Source: WTGU01 sp965242855 (GTDB lineage: Bacteria; Pseudomonadota; Alphaproteobacteria; UBA828). From it: a stretch of 64,000 nucleotides of DNA. Both the position numbers and the translations under genes were made by a program. Position 1 is the first letter of the stretch, and each line of letters begins with the position of its first letter. Location: contig OZ251509.1 of assembly GCA_965242855.1 (NCBI GenBank), positions 2,294,001-2,358,000 on the forward strand, written 5' to 3'. The notes below the pieces were generated by a model, which had not been told where the DNA came from, ran no database searches, and saw only the letters and a list, made by a program, of their open reading frames with translations. Shown here piece by piece: positions 22,277-29,934 of the stretch.

Positions 22277-22977
22277 GCGCGCGCGGGCGGCGGGGCGCGG
22301 AGGGAGACGCCGCGGCGGAGCGGCGTCGGCACTACACCGCGGCGCCTGCGGCCGAGGGCGGCATCGGCTCGTACAGCCGCTTCGTCGGCCTGATGCGCTA
22401 CCTGCTGCCGGCGGTGGCCATGCTGCTGCTCGGCCTCGTCGTGGCCTGGCCGCTGGCCGACGGGGAGCGCGCGGGCCTCCACCTCCCGTTCGGCGCCGAC
22501 GCCGGGGCGGACGGCGCGCTGAAGATGATCGCGGCCCGCTACACCGGCACCGACACGAAGAACCGGCCCTTCACCATCACCGCCGCGGAAGCCTCGCAAC
22601 CGAGCGGCGATTCGCCGCTGGTGCATCTGACGGAGATCGAAGCCGATATCCTCGTGGATCGGGCGCGCGGCGAACGGCTCGCCATGACCGCCGACGCAGG
22701 GCTCTACCGGCGCGACGCCGAGCGCCTCGACCTGACGGGCGAGGTCGTGGTCCATGCCGATTCCGGCCACTCGTTCCGCACGACCGAAGCCCGCGTCGAT
22801 CTGCCGACGGGAACCGCCGCGGGTGACGCGCCGGTGCGCGGCCGGGGCCCTTACGGCCTGCTGGACGCGAACAATTTCATGCTTCGGGACGGCGGGCGGA
22901 CGATGACCTTCGGCGGCCGCGTGCGCATGACGATCTTTCCGGACGCCTTGAGACGGAGCGATGACGAAAACGCCTAG
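22273..22977 (+). CDS. lptC: LPS export protein LptC
   Basis: A 234-residue bitopic inner-membrane protein of the Lpt bridge. It has a cytoplasmic Arg-rich N-terminus, one membrane segment (about 37-57, MRYLLPAVAMLLLGLVV) and a periplasmic beta-jellyroll domain with the repeating 'DADIL-D---L-GEVVVHAD' pattern. It passes LPS from LptBFG to LptA. The start overlaps the kdsD stop (ATGA), and the end overlaps lptA by 17 bases. The N-terminal extension is longer than in E. coli LptC, as is common in alphaproteobacteria. Confidence 0.88.
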   Translation: MSARGRRGAEGDAAAERRRHYTAAPAAEGGIGSYSRFVGLMRYLLPAVAMLLLGLVVAWPLADGERAGLHLPFGADAGADGALKMIAARYTGTDTKNRPFTITAAEASQPSGDSPLVHLTEIEADILVDRARGERLAMTADAGLYRRDAERLDLTGEVVVHADSGHSFRTTEARVDLPTGTAAGDAPVRGRGPYGLLDANNFMLRDGGRTMTFGGRVRMTIFPDALRRSDDENA

Positions 22978-23518
22978 ACGGCCCCGCCGCCTCTTCGTCG
23001 CGGCCCTCGCGCTGGCCGCCGCGATCCTCGTCGGCGAAGGCGGAGCGGCGCAGGATGCGGCGCCCGGAAGCGGCCACGATTCGAGCCAGCCGATCGAGAT
23101 CACCGCCGATACGCTGGAGGTTCTCCAGGCCGACAAGGTCGCGGTCTTCCGGGGCAAGGTCGATGCGGTACAGGGCGACATGCTGCTGCGCGCCGACAGG
23201 CTCGTCGTGCACTACCGCGAGACCGAGGCGGACGAGGAGAACCTGGGAATCGCGCGCATCGACGCCGAGGGGAACGTCTTCGTCTCGTCGCCGCGGGAGA
23301 CGGCCCAGGGGCGGCGCGGCGTGTACGACGTCGACGAGGCACGCATCGATCTGACGGGCGGCGTGATCCTGACCCGCGGCGACAACGTGATCCAGGGGGA
23401 CAGCCTGCGGATGGATCTCGAATCCGGGCGCAGCAGCGTCGCCGGCGCGGGCGCGGGGAGCGGCGGGCGCGTGCACGGGCTCTTCGTTCCGCGCGACGCG
23501 GGCGGCGCCGGCGAGTGA
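22961..23518 (+). CDS. lptA: LPS periplasmic transport protein LptA
   Basis: A 185-residue periplasmic protein with a signal peptide (about residues 1-30, ending GEGGAAQ). The OstA-like repeats follow: IEITADTLEVLQADKVAVFRG is covered in residues about 45-65, then VYDVDEARIDLTGGVILTRG. It forms the filament that carries LPS across the periplasm between LptC and LptD. It overlaps lptC at its start and lptB at its stop, consistent with coupled translation. Confidence 0.9.
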   Translation: MTKTPRRPRRLFVAALALAAAILVGEGGAAQDAAPGSGHDSSQPIEITADTLEVLQADKVAVFRGKVDAVQGDMLLRADRLVVHYRETEADEENLGIARIDAEGNVFVSSPRETAQGRRGVYDVDEARIDLTGGVILTRGDNVIQGDSLRMDLESGRSSVAGAGAGSGGRVHGLFVPRDAGGAGE

Positions 23519-24285
23519 CGAGCCCCCGCTCCCCTGCGGTCGCGCCGACGCTGGTGGTCGGCGAGTCCGGCCTCGTCGCCGAAAATCTGGGCAAGAGCTT
23601 CGGGAAGCGCCCGGTGCTTCGCGGCGTCAGCGTGGCGCTGCGGCGGGGCGAAGCCGTCGGCCTCCTGGGCCCCAACGGCGCCGGCAAGACGACCTGCTTC
23701 TACCTGATGACGGGGTTGATGGCGGCGGATTACGGCCGGGTCCGGCTCGACGGCCAGGACGTCACGCGCCTGCCGATGTACCGCCGCGCCCGTCTCGGGC
23801 TGGGCTATCTGCCGCAGGAAGCCTCCATCTTTCGCGGGCTCACGGTCGAGAACAACATCCGGGCGGTGCTCGAAGTGTCGACGCCGGAGCGCGACAGGCG
23901 CGAGCAGACCCTGGGCGCGCTGCTCGCGGAGTTCTCCATCACCCATCTGCGGCGCACGCCCGCGCTCGCGCTCTCGGGCGGCGAACGGCGGCGCGTCGAA
24001 ATCGCCCGCGCCCTCGCCTCCCGGCCGGGCTACATGCTGCTGGACGAGCCGCTGTCGGGGATCGACCCCATCGCCGTCGCGGAAATCCGCGATCTCGTCG
24101 CCCATCTCAAGGATCGGGGCATCGGCGTGCTCCTCACCGACCACAACGTGCGGGAGGCGCTCGACATGGTGGACCGCGCCTACATCCTGCACGAGGGCGC
24201 CGTCCTGATGGAGGGCGCGCCCACGGACATCGTCTCCCACGAGGAGGTCCGGCGGGTCTATCTGGGCGCGCGCTTCCGTCTTTGA
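23515..24285 (+). CDS. lptB: LPS export ABC transporter ATP-binding protein LptB
   Basis: A 256-residue ABC ATPase that powers LPS extraction through LptFG. Walker A is GPNGAGKTT (about 53-61), the signature is LSGGERRR, Walker B is YMLLDEPLSGID, and the switch histidine lies in LTDHNV. It begins at a GTG that overlaps the lptA stop (GTGA). The N-terminus has about 20 extra residues compared with E. coli LptB (241). lptFG are not in the window. rpoN, often next in this order, is absent; the convergent Sel1 gene follows instead. Confidence 0.95.
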   Translation: MTSPRSPAVAPTLVVGESGLVAENLGKSFGKRPVLRGVSVALRRGEAVGLLGPNGAGKTTCFYLMTGLMAADYGRVRLDGQDVTRLPMYRRARLGLGYLPQEASIFRGLTVENNIRAVLEVSTPERDRREQTLGALLAEFSITHLRRTPALALSGGERRRVEIARALASRPGYMLLDEPLSGIDPIAVAEIRDLVAHLKDRGIGVLLTDHNVREALDMVDRAYILHEGAVLMEGAPTDIVSHEEVRRVYLGARFRL

Positions 24286-24302
24286 GCGCCCGCGCCGCCC
24301 GC

Positions 24303-25028
24303 TCACTCGAAGGGCAGAGGGTCCAGGGCGCCTTCCGGCCCGCGGCGGAGGCGGCGCGCCAGATAGCGACGCAGGAATTCCTTCTCCCACGCCCGCGCGC
24401 GCTCGGTCGCCCGCAGGATCTGCGCCTCCTCCATCGTCATCATGACGACGTAGGCGTAGTTCTCCGCGGCGGCGCCTACGTCCTGCAACCTGGCCTCCGG
24501 ATCGCCGGCGATGATCGTCGCGGTGCTCAGCAGGAACAACGCCTCCTCGTCGTCCCGCTTCACGCCCAGGCCGCGGGCATGGAGCACGCCCAGGTTGAAG
24601 CGGCTGGCCGCGTCGTCCTGGGCAGCGGCGCGGGCGAACCAGCGCGCGGCGGCGGCGTAATCGCGCGCGACTCCGAGGCCACCGGCGTAGATGGCGCCCA
24701 TGTTGAACTGGCCGGTCACGTCGCCCTGAAGCGCCGCGCGGCGCGTCCATTTCAGCGCCTCGCCGTAGTCGGCGGCGATTCCCTCGCCCCGGATGTAGAG
24801 GCTGCCCAGCGCCGCCTGCGCCCGCGCGTCCCCGGCCTCGGCGAGGGGCTTCCACGCCCGCAGCGCGCCGTCGGCGTCGCCCCGTTCGAAGGCGGCCCTG
24901 CCGGCGTCCCAGTCGGCGAAGGCGGGCGCGGCGAACGGCGCGGCCGCGAGCAGCACGGCCGCAAGCAGCGCCGCCGCGAACGGGGCCGCCGCGAACGGGG
25001 CCGCGCGCCACGCCCGGGGGTTCGTCAT
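24303..25028 (-). CDS. Sel1-repeat (TPR-like) exported protein
   Basis: A 241-residue protein with a long Ala/Phe-rich signal peptide (about 1-38) followed by about four Sel1-type repeats, for example AQAALGSLYIRGEGIAADY and GQFNMGAIYAGGLGVARDY. The C-terminal 50 residues are charged and helical. Sel1 proteins are scaffolds for protein-protein contacts; the partner is unknown. The start at 25028 overlaps the guaA stop (ATGA), so it is translated after guaA. The DNA for the signal peptide consists of near-repeats of GCGGCGAACGGGGCC, giving APFAA-type repeats that may vary in number between strains. Confidence 0.8.
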   Translation of the reverse strand: MTNPRAWRAAPFAAAPFAAALLAAVLLAAAPFAAPAFADWDAGRAAFERGDADGALRAWKPLAEAGDARAQAALGSLYIRGEGIAADYGEALKWTRRAALQGDVTGQFNMGAIYAGGLGVARDYAAAARWFARAAAQDDAASRFNLGVLHARGLGVKRDDEEALFLLSTATIIAGDPEARLQDVGAAAENYAYVVMMTMEEAQILRATERARAWEKEFLRRYLARRLRRGPEGALDPLPFE

Positions 25029-26569
25029 TCCCATTCGATCGTTCCCGGCGGTTTCGACGTCACATCGTAGACGACGCGGTTGATGCCGCGCACCTCGTTC
25101 ACGATGCGGTTGGCCACGGCGCCGAGGAACGCCATGTCGAAGGGGTAGTAATCGGCGGTCATGCCGTCTTCCGACGTCACCGCGCGCAGCGCGCAGACGT
25201 GCTCCCAGGTCCGCGCGTCGCCCATGACGCCGACCGTCCGCACCGGCAGGAGGACGGCGAACGCCTGCCAGATGGAATCGTAGAGGCCGGCCTTGCGAAT
25301 CTCCTCGATCAGGATCGCGTCGGCCCCGCGCAGGATGGCGAGCTTTTCGGCGGTCACCGCGCCCGGCACCCGCACCGCGAGGCCGGGGCCGGGGAAGGGA
25401 TGGCGCCCGACGAGGCCTTCGGGCAGCCCGAGCTCCCGCCCGAGGGCGCGCACCTCGTCCTTGAACAACATGCGGAGCGGCTCGACCAGGCGCAACTTCA
25501 TCCGCTCCGGCAGCCCGCCGACGTTGTGGTGGGATTTGATGACGGCGCTCGGGCCGGCGACCGGGGTGGATTCGATGACGTCCGGATAGAGCGTCCCCTG
25601 GGCGAGGAAATCGGCGTCGCCCGCCCGCCGCGCGACTCGCTCGAAGACATCGATGAAGGCGGCGCCGATGACGCGCCGCTTCTCTTCCGGATCCGCGACG
25701 CCCGCGAGGCGCTCCAGGAACGCCGCCGCCGCGTCCTCGTGGACGAGGGGCATGTCGTAGCGCCCGCGGAAGAGTTCCACGACCTCCCGCGCCTCGCCGT
25801 GGCGCAGCAGCCCGGTATCGACGAAGACGCAAGTGAGCCGCTCGCCGATCGCCTCGTGCAGCAGAAGGGCGGCGACCGACGAATCGACGCCGCCGGAGAG
25901 GCCGCACAGCACCCGCCCTTCGCCCACCTGCGCGCGTATGGCTTCGATCGCGCGGGCGCGGAACGAGGCCATGGACCACTCCCCGCGGCAGCCGGCGACG
26001 GCGCGCGCGAAGTTCCGCAGCAGCGCCGCCCCGCCCGGCGTGTGCGCCACTTCCGGATGGAACTGGAGGCCGTAGAAGCGGCGGCGTTCGTCGGCGATGG
26101 CCGCGAAGGGCGCCGCTTCCGTCCGCGCCACCGCGCGAAAACCCGGGGGGACGGCCGCCACCGCGTCGCCGTGGGACATCCAGACCGGCGCGCGCCCGCC
26201 CGCCGGCCAGACGCCCTCGAAGAGCGCGCAAGGCTCGACCACCTCGAGATGGGCGCGCCCGAACTCGCGCCGGGCCGCGGGCGCGACGGCCCCGCCGAGG
26301 GCTTCGCACATCGCCTGCTGCCCGTAGCAGATGCCGAGGATCGGCAGCCCGAGGGCGAAGATCCCGGGGTCCGCGCGCGGCGCCCGCACGGCCGCGACCG
26401 ACGCCGGCCCGCCCGAAAGCACGATGCCGCGTGGCGCCTCCCGCGCGATGTCGGAAGCGGGGGTCGTGTAGGGCCGGATCTCGCAATAGACCCCCGCCTC
26501 CCGCACCCGCCGCGCGATGAGCTGCGTCACCTGCGAGCCGAAGTCGAGGATGAGAATGCGGTCGTCCAT
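25025..26569 (-). CDS. guaA: GMP synthase (glutamine-hydrolysing)
   Basis: A 514-residue bifunctional enzyme that aminates XMP to GMP. The class I amidotransferase domain comes first (DFGSQVTQLIARR near the start; nucleophile Cys in GICYGQQAM; His and Glu in QFHPEVAHT). The ATP-pyrophosphatase domain follows (GLSGGVDSSVAALL) and then the C-terminal dimer domain ending in TSKPPGTIEWE. The start is set at MDDRILILDFGSQ because of conservation. The stop overlaps the Sel1 gene. The first part of this gene is duplicated at 28083-28197, bounding a probable insertion just upstream. guaB lies 3 kb away on the same strand. Confidence 0.96.
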   Translation of the reverse strand: MDDRILILDFGSQVTQLIARRVREAGVYCEIRPYTTPASDIAREAPRGIVLSGGPASVAAVRAPRADPGIFALGLPILGICYGQQAMCEALGGAVAPAARREFGRAHLEVVEPCALFEGVWPAGGRAPVWMSHGDAVAAVPPGFRAVARTEAAPFAAIADERRRFYGLQFHPEVAHTPGGAALLRNFARAVAGCRGEWSMASFRARAIEAIRAQVGEGRVLCGLSGGVDSSVAALLLHEAIGERLTCVFVDTGLLRHGEAREVVELFRGRYDMPLVHEDAAAAFLERLAGVADPEEKRRVIGAAFIDVFERVARRAGDADFLAQGTLYPDVIESTPVAGPSAVIKSHHNVGGLPERMKLRLVEPLRMLFKDEVRALGRELGLPEGLVGRHPFPGPGLAVRVPGAVTAEKLAILRGADAILIEEIRKAGLYDSIWQAFAVLLPVRTVGVMGDARTWEHVCALRAVTSEDGMTADYYPFDMAFLGAVANRIVNEVRGINRVVYDVTSKPPGTIEWE

Positions 26570-26612
26570 CCCGCCACCGTCACACGCGCCCGGCGCCGGC
26601 ACAAGATTCCGG
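26495..26612. repeat. guaA 5'-end direct repeat, copy 1 (inside intact guaA)
   Basis: This segment covers the first 25 codons of guaA and about 43 bases upstream. It aligns without large gaps to 28083-28197; shared blocks include GTCACCTGCGAG, GAAGTCGAG and CACAAGATTC. By eye about three quarters of bases agree. The two copies flank a lower-GC segment with a 341-codon gene. Confidence 0.75.
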
Positions 26613-26855
26613 CGGGCGGTCCGGGCGAGGGGTGAGCGTCACGGAGGTCGGTGAAACTTTACTCTGCGCTGGCCTCGGCCGGCCGCCATTCCTGCGCCAT
26701 CCGCTGAGCGCGGGCGAGTAAGGAGGAACGGGGGCTCCCCTGTATGGTCCACATTGGTCACCTGGGAACGGGCAGCGCCTTAGCGGAGGGAAAGGAGTTA
26801 CGTTGATTGATTGTCGGTCTTCTCACGACTTGCGTCAATCTCGCCATGCGGTGCG

Positions 26856-27881
26856 TCAGCCATCGTCACCAGCCCGGGGCGCCCTGTCGGCCCCCCTGAC
26901 AACTTCAAGAGTCCGTGCACCGGTTCCTTGCCCGGTTACCTGTCGTCCTATGTAGCCGCTCGGAACGTTCTCATAGACCGCGCGAGCCGCCTCGATCACA
27001 ACGGCATCTTTGGCGGCGGGGTCTTCCGCTGCCTCGTGAAACGCCTGCAATGTTTGCAAGCTGACCGCCCGATGCTTGTTGACGCTTGCCAGATGCATGT
27101 TGGCGAGAACAACTCGGCCCGACCAAACGGCGGCATAGAACAAGACCGAGATCGCGATCACTCGTCCGCCGAGCTTGTACACTGCCTCCCAGGTGTCAGT
27201 GGGGGCAGCGCCAAGCAATCCGAGCATCAGCAGGACGGATAGAGCCAATGCGAATGCCGAGAATACCCCTGTCGGCCAGAGCCATTGCTTGCTTCGTTTC
27301 TCGACAGTATCGACCTCCTTTCGGAACTCATGGGTGAATTCCGCAGCACCAGCTTCGCCCGCCGCAGCCCGAGCCGCTTCAACGGCCTTGTCGATTTCAT
27401 TTCTCTGTGTTGTCTCATAGGTTTTTATCTCTTGCAGAATCTGGCTTGCCTGCGTGCTTGTTTCTCTCGTTTGAGATACCCAGTTTTGGATTTCTCCGGC
27501 GCGAAGCGCCAAAACGGGCAACCAGATGCCAATCTCAGACATCAAGTTTTGAACCTCTTGTCTCAAATTATTGGTGAGGCTATCCCTCAAAGAAGAAGCA
27601 TCGCCTTGCACAATTGAAAATGCGTCTATCCCCTCGAACGTGTTCTTAATCTCACGCAAGCGAGTAGTAGAACTAGAAATAACACTTTCAGGAAGAATGT
27701 GTATTGGAAGACCGACGATTTCTTTAACAATCCAGAATACGGTTTCTATGTCTTTCTTTGCGCTCTCGAAAGTTATCTCTCCCCATTCAGAACGACGAAT
27801 GAACATCTCTTTCTTCGGAGACAATTCCTCTATTGCCGCACAAGCGCTTTCCAATTCCTTTACTTGAGATTCGTTTGCCAT
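26856..27881 (-). CDS. hypothetical two-TM membrane protein with long helical N-terminus
   Basis: A 341-residue protein I cannot name. Residues 1-200 are almost entirely helical and coiled-coil prone, with a Gln/Glu/Thr-rich stretch around 140-175. Two membrane segments follow (about 206-228 and 243-262). The C-terminal part NMHLASVNKHRAVSLQTLQ...AARAVYENVPSGYIG resembles a tail of conserved but uncharacterised membrane proteins seen near mobile and defence loci. The start follows AGGAGAGTAGGAT, a strong ribosome binding site. GC content is well below that of its neighbours. It is the main cargo of the segment bounded by the guaA repeats. A defence or sensing role is only a guess. Confidence 0.75.
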   Translation of the reverse strand: MANESQVKELESACAAIEELSPKKEMFIRRSEWGEITFESAKKDIETVFWIVKEIVGLPIHILPESVISSSTTRLREIKNTFEGIDAFSIVQGDASSLRDSLTNNLRQEVQNLMSEIGIWLPVLALRAGEIQNWVSQTRETSTQASQILQEIKTYETTQRNEIDKAVEAARAAAGEAGAAEFTHEFRKEVDTVEKRSKQWLWPTGVFSAFALALSVLLMLGLLGAAPTDTWEAVYKLGGRVIAISVLFYAAVWSGRVVLANMHLASVNKHRAVSLQTLQAFHEAAEDPAAKDAVVIEAARAVYENVPSGYIGRQVTGQGTGARTLEVVRGADRAPRAGDDG

Positions 27882-27917
27882 ATCCTACTCTCCTGTTCAT
27901 GTTCCGGTTACAGCGTT

Positions 27918-28031
27918 TCAGCAGTACTTGTATGATCCCAGATGCGTTTCAGATGTCGTCCGAGCGTCTTTCGGTATTCCGCGGCAATGATCGGCCGGAC
28001 ACAGCTCCAAGCGTTCGATCCCCACCGCCAT
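27918..28031 (-). CDS. possible small protein of 37 residues
   Basis: A short frame starting MAVGIERLEL and containing two Cys (CPADHC) and a C-terminal YKYC. Its support is an unusually strong ribosome binding site, GGAGGAGGAG, six bases before the ATG. It ends 36 bases before the start of the 341-residue membrane protein, so it could be a leader peptide or small partner. No family is recognised. Confidence 0.3.
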   Translation of the reverse strand: MAVGIERLELCPADHCRGIPKDARTTSETHLGSYKYC

Positions 28032-28082
28032 GATCTCCTCCTCCCCTCGCCTACATGGCTCTGCGCGGTTTCTCGGTGCGTG

Positions 28083-28197
28083 GGTCTCCCGCCCTTGACG
28101 CACGATGAGCGGCGTCACCTGCGAGCTGAAGTCGAGAATGAGGATCCGCCGATCCGTTTTTTACAGTAACACGCCCCCGGTGCCCGCACAAGATTCA
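28083..28197 (-). pseudogene. guaA 5' fragment (direct repeat, copy 2)
   Basis: The minus strand encodes ILILDFSSQVTPLIVRQ, matching GuaA ILILDFGSQVTQLIARR, and the non-coding sequence upstream of the start also matches. The start codon is lost (CATCC replaced by a T-rich stretch) and similarity ends after about 25 codons. It is a decayed copy of the guaA start. It lies at the far side of the inserted segment, and its outer end merges with the 3' end of the MFS transporter gene. It could be the original guaA front end displaced by an insertion that brought a new one, or the product of a local duplication. Confidence 0.7.
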
Positions 28198-29358
28198 GGC
28201 AGCAGCGCGGCGGGGGAGGGCGGCGTAGGAGAGGGCGCCGGCGAAGGCCAGGGCGGCGGTGAGGACGACGACGGTGTCGTAACGCAGCTCCGCATCGTAA
28301 AGCGCACCGGAGAGGAACGGCCCGAGCAGACCGCCGAAGCCGTAGGCGAGAGCGACGCGGCCGAAGACCCGCGGCAGGGCCGCCACGCCGTAATAGCCGG
28401 CGATGGTGACGGGATGGGCGCTCGCGGTGATGCCGAAGCAGACGCTGACCGCGGCGATCGCCGCCATCCCCAGCGCGACGCCGGGCGCCAGGAAGAGGGC
28501 GAGCAGGAACGCGCCCATGACGAAACCCGCGCCGGCGAGGACCCGCCGGCCGCTCAGCAGGTCGGTGAGCCAGCCGCCGACGAAGGCGCCCAGCGCGTAA
28601 CCGGCGCCCACCGCCATGGGCGCGAACTGGGCGCGCTCCGCCGCATCCCACGACGCCATCATCGCCGCCGCGTGGCCGATCACCGACAGCGCGGTGAAGG
28701 CGACGCAGAGAAAGCCCACGAAGATCGCGATCACGACCCGGGGGCGGTCGGTCAGGATGTCCTCGAACAACCCGGCCGCGCCGGAAGGCGGCGGCTCCTT
28801 CCGCGACGCCGCGACGAGCGCGAAACCGCCGACGCCTGCGGCCAGCACGACGGCGGCGGCGAGCCCCAAGGCGGTGCCCGGCCCCAACGCGGCGATCAGC
28901 GCGGCGAAGGCGGGGGCCCAGGCGATCCCGCCCACGGCGATGGCCGCCATGTTGACGCTGATGGCGACGCTCTGGCGTATCGGGCCGCCGATGCCCGCCG
29001 CCACCATGGCCACGAAATAGAGCACGCCGGCGCCGAAACCGAAGAGCACGCCGTAGCCGGCATAGAGCGCCGCCACCGAGCCGCCGAACCCGGCAAGCGC
29101 GAGGCCGGCCGCCGCCACCGCCGCCATGGCCAGCGCGAGGGTGGCCAGGGACATCCGGTGCAGCAGCCGGTGCATCACGAAGGTGCCGATCGTCGCCGTG
29201 AACAGGCAGAGCGACTGCGCGCCGCTCACGGTCGCGCGCGATGCCTCGAGCGCGGCCTCCAGCGGCGCCACGAAGACGCTCCACGCATAGAGGATGCCGA
29301 TCGAGAAGTTGATCAGGACGCCCGCCGCGAGCGGGAACCAGGGCCTGAAAGCCGCCAC
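28195..29358 (-). CDS. major facilitator superfamily transporter
   Basis: A 387-residue integral membrane protein with about 12 predicted membrane helices and almost no loops longer than 25 residues, except a central cytoplasmic loop near residue 190 (SRKEPPPSG). The opening PWFPLAAGVLINFSIGILYAWSVF resembles the oxalate/formate-antiporter (OFA) branch, where monocarboxylates are exchanged. The substrate cannot be fixed. The stop codon touches the decayed guaA repeat, so the extreme C-terminus may have been altered by that event. Confidence 0.85.
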   Translation of the reverse strand: MAAFRPWFPLAAGVLINFSIGILYAWSVFVAPLEAALEASRATVSGAQSLCLFTATIGTFVMHRLLHRMSLATLALAMAAVAAAGLALAGFGGSVAALYAGYGVLFGFGAGVLYFVAMVAAGIGGPIRQSVAISVNMAAIAVGGIAWAPAFAALIAALGPGTALGLAAAVVLAAGVGGFALVAASRKEPPPSGAAGLFEDILTDRPRVVIAIFVGFLCVAFTALSVIGHAAAMMASWDAAERAQFAPMAVGAGYALGAFVGGWLTDLLSGRRVLAGAGFVMGAFLLALFLAPGVALGMAAIAAVSVCFGITASAHPVTIAGYYGVAALPRVFGRVALAYGFGGLLGPFLSGALYDAELRYDTVVVLTAALAFAGALSYAALPRRAAA

Positions 29359-29416
29359 GGGGCGCGCCTCCCTTACCGCCCCGCTCTCACGCGCGGGCGT
29401 GCCGCCGCCGCGCGCC

Positions 29417-29920
29417 TCACCACGCCCCGCCGGGGGGAACGTAGCTGCCCGCTTCCTCGAAACGGGCGATGGCGCTCTCCAGCGCCTCGGCCTCGGGGCA
29501 CGGGCCGCCGCAGATCGCCCGCAGCCGCGCGAGATGCCGCCCCGCCTCCGCCGGCTCGCCGGCCATGAGATACGCCTCGCCGATATATTCGTGCGCGCCG
29601 CGGTGCTCCGGGTCGAGGCGGAGGGCCCTGCGGTAGTTGACGAAGGCGGCCTCCAGCCGGCCGGCGCGGCGATAGGCGTAGGCGAGGAGGTTGAAGGCGT
29701 CGGCGTTCTCCCGCTCCGCCCGCGCGGCCCTTTCCAGATACGTCACCGCGCGCGCCCAGTCGCCGTCCTCCAGCGCCTGCTCGCCGCGGGCGAGGTCGAG
29801 GCCGTCCGCCGGGGAGGCCGCACGGTCGCTCTGCGCGCTGCCGGCCGCGAACCCGCCCGCCGGAGGAAGGGCGGTACCGAGCGCGGCCATCAGCAGGAAC
29901 GCGGCGAACGCGGGCTTCAT
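29417..29920 (-). CDS. TPR-repeat exported protein
   Basis: A 167-residue protein with a signal peptide (about 1-25) and three tetratricopeptide units between residues 40 and 145: WARAVTYLERAARAERENAD, AFNLLAYAYRRAGRLEAAF, GAHEYIGEAYLMAGEPAEA. Similar small TPR proteins occur widely in alphaproteobacteria without a known function. It begins 14 bases after the guaB stop and is probably cotranscribed with it. Confidence 0.8.
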   Translation of the reverse strand: MKPAFAAFLLMAALGTALPPAGGFAAGSAQSDRAASPADGLDLARGEQALEDGDWARAVTYLERAARAERENADAFNLLAYAYRRAGRLEAAFVNYRRALRLDPEHRGAHEYIGEAYLMAGEPAEAGRHLARLRAICGGPCPEAEALESAIARFEEAGSYVPPGGAW

Positions 29921-29934
29921 CCGGGCCACCGCCC

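Noticed and set aside
26640..26760. Fragment of a Sel1 or transposase gene (minus strand LLARAQRMAQEWRPAEASAE)
   Set aside because: Twenty residues are too few to assign, and the frame upstream is not protein-like.
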